A DNA stretch of 64,000 nt from Emergomyces orientalis (taxonomy: Eukaryota; Ascomycota; Eurotiomycetes; Onygenales; Ajellomycetaceae). A program made the position numbers and the translations under genes. Under the pieces are notes generated by a model. The model saw only the letters and a list, made by a program, of their open reading frames with translations. It had not been told where the DNA came from and made no database searches. Position 1 is the stretch's first letter. Each line of letters starts with the position of its first letter. This document shows, piece by piece, positions 56,651 through 64,000 of this stretch. The stretch covers positions 682,001 to 746,000 of the forward strand of contig MOWL01000048.1 of assembly GCA_002110485.1 (NCBI GenBank). Reading direction: 5' to 3'.

Positions 56651-58286
56651 TTAAGACCCATTTTTACCCTTCTTATATCTTACCTGGTAGTCGTAAGGCA
56701 TAGTGTGTGTGTCATAATAGGGATCATATGTTAACAGGGCAAAGCCTGGGTCTTTTGTAGCAATGGCAGATGGCCAACAAGGATTTTCATTCAGCCCGTC
56801 GTTCACGGGAGGATTGCCCGAGTGGCCCCATGAGGTGATAGTAAATTCTGGAACCATACCGACAGTTGCATCCGCCAAGGTCTGCGTCAGCCAATTTAGT
56901 TTGATGACCTTCTTTTGGGCAGCGGGTGCGAGACCGATCAAGCGCTGGAAATTCTTGTTTCCAATGCCGCGTACCGGGAGGTTGAAACAAGCGCCTTTCC
57001 ACATCTTGCCGGCACCTCGGTTCTCACCTCTAGGCAGATAGCGGACCAGTTGCCCATGGCTATTCTTTCCGCTATTGATTAAAGCCTTGTCATTGGGGCC
57101 CAGGAGGTACGCCGGCGGAAACTCATCTCGGTCGCAGCCGCTCCGCAGCTTGGCATCGAGCCACCCTCGGCCATTGTGCTGGTTGGACCACACTTTGGTT
57201 GCCTGGCCTTTCTCCCGGTGCGCAGTGGTCGCGGCTTCTGGTGGGCATGTCAGTGTCGCCCATTCCGGCCTGACCCGGATGGCTGAGCTATAATGGAAAC
57301 AGGCCTGCGAGAGTGACTTATCGCAAGCCTTGGCTACCTGGGTGGCCGACGGCTTCTTTGTCCGGTAGGCGAGCGATGTGAGGATCATCTCTTGCGTCCT
57401 TGTATTGTCCCCAACACAGGACAGCATTCGAAGGGTGTTTTTGACCGCGCCGAGTCGTTGCGTTAACTTGATCGCCGGAATTCGGCACTTTTGCTTGTTT
57501 ATCCTATTGGGGCGGTTCCCGTATCCCCCCTTACTACCTCCCCCACTTGGAGGCCCACGAGGGTTGCCTTTGTCGCCCTTCTTACCACTTCCCTTATCAA
57601 CGTTCTTTGGCGGCTTGTACGGTCGACCACCTGCTGCCTGACTCATGATATCAAAGGCTTTTTTAAGTGCATCCGGCACCAGATCTGACCCCCCGCATGG
57701 GCTCAACCACCATTCAAAAGCACCCGCAGGATCTTCATCCTTAGAATAGACATGATTTACTAAATTTGTAGCGGCCATAACTACGTCTAAGGACTATCAT
57801 TAGCACATGGAGAGAAGGAGAAGGAGAAGAATTAGAAGGAGAAAGAACAAAACACGCATACCTAGTGCCTCATTAATCGCTTGCCCCGCTGGAGGAATGA
57901 TTATTGAGCCTACATCCAGCACCAACTTGAGGGTGGACATGAGGATATAGCAGCCGATCTGTCATGGTTAGTAAGATACCCTTTTAGACCGCAATGACCC
58001 GGCAACATACCTGGGCAATCATCGGTAGTGCTTCGAGAAAAGTCTGAGCTATGTCGTTCAAAAACGGCATATCACAGACACATGATCCTAGGACATGCTC
58101 CGAACTCACTCCCGGCACCTTCTCCCATGGAACCTCCTTTTTACCTGGGTGGAGGGCCCAGCAGCCAATGTTGTACATCTTACCCGCCTTTTCAGCCGCT
58201 TTAATTACCTCCCTACAGGGAGCGTAGCATTGCTCCCACGCTTCTCCCCTAGGTCGGTCTTTGAATATAACACATCTATGCGAGTT
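56651..58286 (-). pseudogene. C-terminal module of the killer-toxin-like chitinase with NucA/NucB-like DNase domain
   Basis: In frame with, and directly after, the TAA that ends the chitinase at 58287. It has no ATG of its own at the start, so it is probably the distal part of one original gene. Three exons: 58011-58286, 57862-57958 and 56651-57780 (about 500 codons). The first part has paired cysteines (WEQCYAPCREV, GSCVCDMPF). A long hydrophobic stretch spans the first intron (FLEALPMIAQ, then IGCYILMSTLKLVLDVG), suggesting membrane insertion. After a basic, Gly-rich linker comes a NucA/NucB-type site: SGCDRDEFPPA and later ENRGAGKMW. It could instead be expressed from the internal ATG at 57778 or by readthrough. 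I did not find further breaks. Confidence 0.7.
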
Positions 58287-61200
58287 TTAAACCCTTATAG
58301 TAAATTCGTCCACAGGGTCAGTATCATCGAGGCCGTCATCTTCATCTTCCTTCTCATCGTCTTGTGGGACACAGATGTCCTCTGGGCAGTTGTCGTACTT
58401 GCACGCGAACTTGCAAAGGCGATTCAGGTCTACGTCCTGCTCATCCAAAGCCTTCACATTAACCTTCTTCTCGTCTGGAAGATCCAGCAACTTGCCCGTC
58501 GCCGTGCAAGTACAAAGGAACTTCGGACAAAAGCCATAACGACATGAAAACTCGCAGAGGTCTCCAGTGTTTAGAGTATTGTCTTCACCTGAAACACATC
58601 CTTTCCCAGATGTGGGCCGCTCCGGCAAAGAGTTCATCTCATAGGCTGTGAATGACTGCAAATCAACAGCCCAGTCAATTGTACCAGCAAAATTCATGCC
58701 CTTCCAGTACTTGCGTCTTGTCTTTTTTGTTTTCGGGGTCATATAGCTGACATAGTCTCCTATAATTCAGGGGCCGCCGTCAAGTGTCAACACCAAGTTG
58801 AAGAAGCACCACTAGAAAGGCGCCAAAGAAGAAAGAAGAAACTGGGGTGGAAGGGGGAGGAGCGGGGAGGGCCAAACAAACCTTTGTAGAGCATGATGTC
58901 GCTGTTGCTGGCGCGGTCATGGAATACCCTATTACTGCTGCCACGTTTGATCATTTCAGTGATCTCAGCATAGGCAAGATAACCTCCAGTCTTTGTACAT
59001 CTTCCAGGCCGTGCATCCGATTTAGTCCTGGAGCCAGTAAAGTCACACATGGGACCCCAGCAACCTTTCTTGGCCATGTGGAAAGATCTTCCATAGCTGG
59101 CTTCACCAACAAAGATCTTGTTATTTGCAACACCGGCTTTGGTAACTGTGCTTTTGAGTCAGTACTCAGTGTTGAATGAGAAGGAACAGAAACCCGGTTC
59201 AGACATACTCATTGAGAGAGCATTATGTGTTTCGGTCAAGTTGACTGATTTCCATGCATTAGCAAAAAGGACTTCCATGGTTCATTTTAGTCAACATTCA
59301 CTCCTTACCATGGCTTCTGATACATTTTCCCGATGGACATAAGTCAAATGCATTTGTGTTTCCATAGTCCCACTGCCCATGCAGGTCATATGTCATGTAG
59401 ACAATATAGTCAATGGCCGCGGTGATTTTGTCAATTGGAAATGCCTTGAGATACCAGTACGATGCTGGTGCTGCTATTGATACTGACTTTTTTGAGCCAA
59501 CTTTTTTTTTAAGAAGCTTCAGGAATTTCAAATACTTGACACCGTCGCTTTTATGTCCAATGGGTTTTCCATCCACGAGGATGTCTTGGGCCTATATATT
59601 GTCCATTGAATGTCAGAACGAGCTTACACTACATTAGAGACAGAAAATGGAGATGATCAAAAGCCTCTGTTACTCACGCCTGGATACTCCCAGTCAATAT
59701 CAACACCATCGATGCCCTCATCCTCAATGAAGCGGGCTAGGTTTTTGGCAAATCTGTTTGGATGTTTGATGATGGCAGACCGGATGATGTTGTAGGTTTT
59801 GGGTTCAGTAGAATAGGCCCATCCGCCGAATGAGACGATTCGCTTGATGTTTTTGAGCCCCTTGAAGTCTTTCCATTGCTTTGATGGATCTTTGATTATA
59901 ACCTTCCATTGCTTGGTGTCAATCTCTGCAAAGCTCCAGTGAATGTGTGTGTAGGTTCCATCGGTATTGGCGTTCTTTGCTTCTAACCACAAACAGTCAC
60001 GTTTAAGGTTATCTGATTCATAGTAGCCAATTCGCTGAAAGGCTTTAGGTGGGCCTGAGTTCTTCTTGATCTTGTTGCCACAGTTGGAGATACAAGTGTT
60101 TTGAAAGTTCTTCTTCTTGCTCCCTGGCGCGCCCCCTTTAGGTTTGTGAATAGCACAATGACCTGGAAACACACCACAAAAGCCCCAGTTGCTGCAACAC
60201 GCCTTGAGGGGACATGGATTAAGATCTGCTAGTGAGATGGAGTCTTTCTTTGGCCGCTTTGTGCCAGGGACCAAGGGACCACACTGTGCCCCTTCTTGGG
60301 GTGGTGGCATAGGGACTCGTCCCTTACTCACACACATATTGTAGCCGACGAGCATGTTCTTGCATTCAGTCCAGGCCCAGGTTCTCCCTTTGTTCCACTT
60401 CTTCAGTTTCTTCACTGTAACTCCATATTTCCTGGCCACCGTGGCGCACGTATCACCGTTCTTGATGAGATGTGTGGCACATGTTCTGTCTTTGCTCGGC
60501 TTCGGTGCAGTAGCGCGCTTGATCAGGTGGCTGTGTGTGTTCATTTCCTTCCTTCGCAGGAACCGGGATACGAATGTGGGGGAGCTTGGTGGGTTGTTGC
60601 TGCCAAGAGTGCTATTGCCTCCAGCAAGGCTCCATACCTTGATGTCGGGCAGATTTCCGGCATTTGTGAAATCCCCTGTTTGGGCGCAATTCCCCTTGGT
60701 CCATTCCAATGCTGTTTTCTGGACTGCTGCAAGGTCACCAGTGGTATCAATGACAATGCCGAAAATTTGTTCCGGTAGGCCCCCGCTGCCACAGAGCTGG
60801 GCAATCATGCGGTGTCCAACAGACGTACTGGTCTGTAGATGCCCGGCCAGGGCATTGAGAGCTGATTCTACAGTAGGTTTACCCAGGCCCTCACCAATGT
60901 AGATGCTCGCAACCGTCCTCTTATGATAGGAGAACAAGAAATTCTCATCACAGTTGTCTTGAGCATTGAAGAATTTTCGCATTCCTTCCAGCAAACTAGA
61001 GATATCATCATCTCCTCTGCTACTACTGGTGCTGGTGCTAGTAGCAGTCAGCAGCTGCAGTTTGTCATCCTCTTCTGTACCTGTGGCAGTGCAGGCAGAT
61101 GCAGTGTCAAGGCTCCTTTGAACAAGCTTTTTGGATCTTTTTGGATTCGCTTTCACCCTTCGTACTGCAGCGGGGGCTGCTGAGTGAGATCCCAGCGTGC

Positions 61201-61522
61201 AGCTGCGGATGAGAACATTGGAGGCCGGATCATCCAGGCGCTGGGTGATGGAAAATTGCAGGAGCATAGGCTCCTCGCAGCGGCGGAGACGGTCCACGGA
61301 CAGGTAGGGAATCCAGCTGTGTATATTTGTGTAGTCAATACATGGGAGTGGGCAGTGATGCTGATCTATGTCATATGTTGTTATATTATTGATTGGTAAC
61401 AGGTCGTCATCACCCTTCACGGGAACCCTGGATTGAGCACCGTTGTGATTGATGATAGCAGATGCAAGGCTGGCTGTAAAAAGAAACAAAGCTGCAAAGG
61501 GGCTCATATTTGGCCACATCAT
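58287..61522 (-). CDS. killer-toxin-like subgroup C chitinase (LysM, CBM18, GH18)
   Basis: Secreted chitin-degrading protein related to the alpha/beta subunits of yeast zymocin. Exons in transcript order 59678-61522, 59309-59591, 59209-59244, 58882-59145 and 58287-58759 give 966 residues. A signal peptide (ALFLFTASLASA) precedes the family N-terminal region (HHCPLPCIDYTN, MLLQFSITQRLDDP). A LysM is at about 347-400 (HLIKNGDTCATVARKYGVTV), a cysteine-rich CBM18 chitin-binding module at about 412-456 (CCSNWGFCGVFPGHC), and GH18 at about 494-845. The catalytic motif DGVDIDWEYPG has its Glu near 611; MTYDLHGQWDYGN and TIDWAVDLQ close the barrel. The tail is cysteine-rich and then acidic. The frame stops at TAA 58287, but family members continue. 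The likely role is anchoring to and opening competitor cell walls. Confidence 0.9.
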
Positions 61523-62539
61523 GACCGACTCTGAGAGATAGGTAGTGATAAAGTTGAAAATGATGGAAGAGTCTTCGTTCCATCAAGACCGTTAATAGGG
61601 AACCAGGCCACATTTATATCCCAGCCCGCGCGCCTCAGGGGCAGAAGGGGTCAGAGTCTCACGTTTCCTAGCGAAGCCGATCAAAATCGTTTCAATAGTT
61701 CATAGAACTACTCAGCTTGAGTTTTTCGGAGTGTCTGAGGTCATCTTGCTAATCTGAACTCGAATAGATTCTGAGACTATAGTCAAACGCTCTAGCACTC
61801 TAGTAGACAACTCTATGATTACATCTTTACAATTATAGATTTTACCACTTACTCTGTTGGCTGCCAGGTATCTGAGGTCCCGTAATACCAGCCTTGCAAA
61901 TCCAGGCTTCCCAGATATCAATTTGAGCTCTGTCACCTTTTCCACAATTTGTCAGGCAGCGTGAGCCCAAGCTAACCCTTTCTCTGCAGCTAGCATACTT
62001 TCCTTAGTTCTCTAGACAGTTGCCCATTTCTATTTTCATTTCTCCTGCTTATTTGCTGACTCGTAGGGCCTTGTATTCCTCGATCAAAAAAGGGGGAACT
62101 GTGCATAGCATAGCCAGCTTATGTCCTGTAGATAGCCAATCTATGGCTGCCAGGGTTACAACTTCCACTCCGGCCGAGGGACCACAGGTATTCATCTATT
62201 CATAACCATAGACATTGTCAGCTCAGTTTAAGAAATAAGATATGCTTGATCTTATTCTACACATCTGTCAGCTTTAAAGGGCACGGGCTGAGTATCAGAC
62301 AGGTGCCCTGCCTGATGTTTTCCACTAAATCTGTCAGGTTTTAGGGCGCTTCCACAGACAAATCAGTGGCTAGCATGAGTATTTAAAGGATTGATATTTT
62401 CACCTGGAAACAAGCCACTAATTTTAAATGGACATAGTGTACGTTCGTACGGAGGTCCGCGTCAAAAGTTCTTTCTCATACTAAAAACGCCACAAAACTC
62501 TAATTATAAAACATCATATTATTATACATTTTATATATT
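61523..62539. other. chitinase upstream region and AT-rich spacer
   Basis: Upstream of the chitinase start, then AT-rich DNA. A minus-strand frame at 61712-61945 has no recognisable features. No gene called. Confidence 0.4.
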
Positions 62540-64000
62540 TTTTATTTATTATTATATTATACACCACTTAATCTCAGGGATATGTGAGAAACTATTTATT
62601 TTATCTAACAAGAAAAATCATGCAATAAAAGAGTTTACTGCTGAATTAAAAATCTCATGCACTAATAAATGTATGTAACAGTTTCTGTGAGGCTTCAGGC
62701 TACTGGGGACCAGCAACTGCTGTCCTCAAGAAGAGAAGAGAATGGGATGAGAAAAGAAAAATTAAAAATAAAGAAAAATTACACTGAGTATTTTTGAAAA
62801 TGCACCCGCGTGTGAGTGAGTGAGTGAAAGATGCCAACTGCACTCTGAAGCATAGAGAGTTGCATCTTTAGCATGAAATGAGTGTGAAGATGTGCTATGA
62901 GCACTGATTTTGTGTGATAAGCGCGCTTTCAGCAGTTTCAGCATGGTGTTTATTGAGATCTGTGTATGCTTGATTGAGATATGATAGATTGCTGCTTCTC
63001 TGTCTGATAGACACTCAGTGTCTTTGTCAGTGAGAACTGTGATAGAATTCCCTGCTTGATTCATCATTTTATTAGACAGTGTAGCCCTTCTTTGGTGTTC
63101 AATAGCCATTTCTTGTCAATTCTGCCCTCATGCAGCAGACTCCCATGACTGTGCTGAAATCTATCACAGTGAACTATCACATGCATCACTGTTTCATTTG
63201 AATAGCCACATTCACATGCTGGTGATGAGAAATCCAGTACTCGTCTTTTATATAGAAAGACTGTCAGCCCTGTTTTCTCTGATCTTAGTTGAATTATCAG
63301 TGAGCTTCTGGTCTTGCTTAGACTCTTGTGTCATTTCAGAATACTTTTGTCTGAGAGTCAATCAAAGAGTTCATATTAGAGAGATGTTCTAGCTCTTTAT
63401 TATTTTCTTCATCTATTCAGAATTTCTTTTCACACTCATTCATCATGTGAGAAGTGCTGTGTTGCTGCTGAATTTGTGTTTTGAACAGTTTTTTACTTGC
63501 TCTTTTTCACTCAAAGCTTCTCTCAATTTTCAGACAGACTGTCTGAATAAATCATCTTCTCAATGAATCTTCTGTGCACTGCATCTCTTCACCTGAGTTT
63601 GACTCTCACTGCTGTGCATGTCTCTTCAATTTGTGTTGTCATTTCAGAGGCCTTCAGTTGTTTTGTGGCGCGCGCCACAACTCCATCAAGATAGATGTTC
63701 AGGGGTGATATGTATGTCTCTGCTTTCAGTGTGAATATTGATGTTGCTCTGTATGCTTCAGCTACTATTCTCAGGCATTCATTCTGTGTTCTGATTAGGC
63801 TCTCTGTGCGCTCTTTATTGCGCATGCGTCCTTCGCGCTTGATGCGCGGTTGATGCCATGCCAGTGCGCTGTAAGCTATAGCTGGCCGTGTGACCATGTT
63901 GTATATTGTTCTAGCTTGATGTAGGGGGACTCCCCAGGTGGCCTGTGTTGTCTGTGATAGTGCCTTTATCTGTGACTTCATTTTTCCTGCTATAGCATCC
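62540..64000 (-). pseudogene. Tad-like LINE retrotransposon fragment (copy 2), cut by window edge
   Basis: The minus strand gives the same protein as 53.0-54.5 kb. At 63589-63981 it reads QATWGVPLHQARTIYNMV, then TRPAIAYSALAWHQP and RTQNECLRIVAEAYRATS. In pieces nearer 63.1-63.3 kb it shows LRSEKTGLTVFLYKRRV, CECGYSNETVMHVIVHC and KWLLNTKEGLHC. It is interrupted by stops and frameshifts and is more AT-rich than copy 1. The 3' end near 62550 carries the same CACCACTTAATCTCAGGGAT plus ATT-rich tail. The 5' part lies beyond the window. Confidence 0.82.

Overview
This is a filamentous ascomycete chromosome segment. The genes carry short spliceosomal introns with CTAAC-type branch points, and the families are fungal: a PTH11-type receptor, a CFEM GPI protein, a highly reducing PKS, a siderophore transporter and a killer-toxin-like chitinase. 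The housekeeping proteins (Ubc7, carnitine carrier, TFIIIC subunit) look like Eurotiomycetes. Together with copia, gypsy and Tad-like repeats and strongly CpG-poor repeat blocks, this makes an Onygenales relative my best guess. That is inference, not a species call.

Layout. 0-19 kb is gene-dense core: PTH11-like receptor, small secreted cysteine-rich protein, TFIIIC WD40 subunit, mitochondrial carnitine/acylcarnitine carrier (minus), an orphan membrane protein, ubiquitin-conjugating enzyme Ubc7, a sulfotransferase-fold protein, a CFEM GPI-anchored protein (minus) and a conserved fungal protein of unknown function. 19-31 kb is mostly AT-rich, CpG-poor repeat-derived DNA with a decayed gypsy 3' end. 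Embedded in it are an orphan multi-pass membrane protein and a siderophore-type MFS transporter (minus) whose promoter holds three GATA-type iron-regulator sites, two of them in a perfect palindrome.

31.5-37.2 kb is a complete Ty1/copia retrotransposon (minus) with identical 99-bp LTRs and a 5-bp target duplication. Its gag and pol share one frame but are separated by a single TGA. 37.8-51.6 kb is a compact polyketide locus: a 2603-residue HR-PKS (KS-AT-DH-cMT-ER-KR-ACP, minus), an O-methyltransferase (plus) and a LaeA-type methyltransferase (minus). The PKS and O-methyltransferase are divergent and share a 1.6-kb promoter region holding a diverged ~310-bp tandem duplication with a conserved palindrome.

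52-64 kb is again repeat-rich: two foldback elements, a gypsy-type LTR and two 3' ends of Tad-like LINEs with (AAT)n-type tails. Between them sits a secreted killer-toxin-like subgroup C chitinase (LysM, CBM18, GH18). Its reading frame continues, after one in-frame TAA, into a C-terminal module resembling NucA/NucB DNases. I regard that locus as the most interesting system in the window. Exon boundaries throughout were inferred by eye from reading frame, GT/AG sites, branch points and family motifs.
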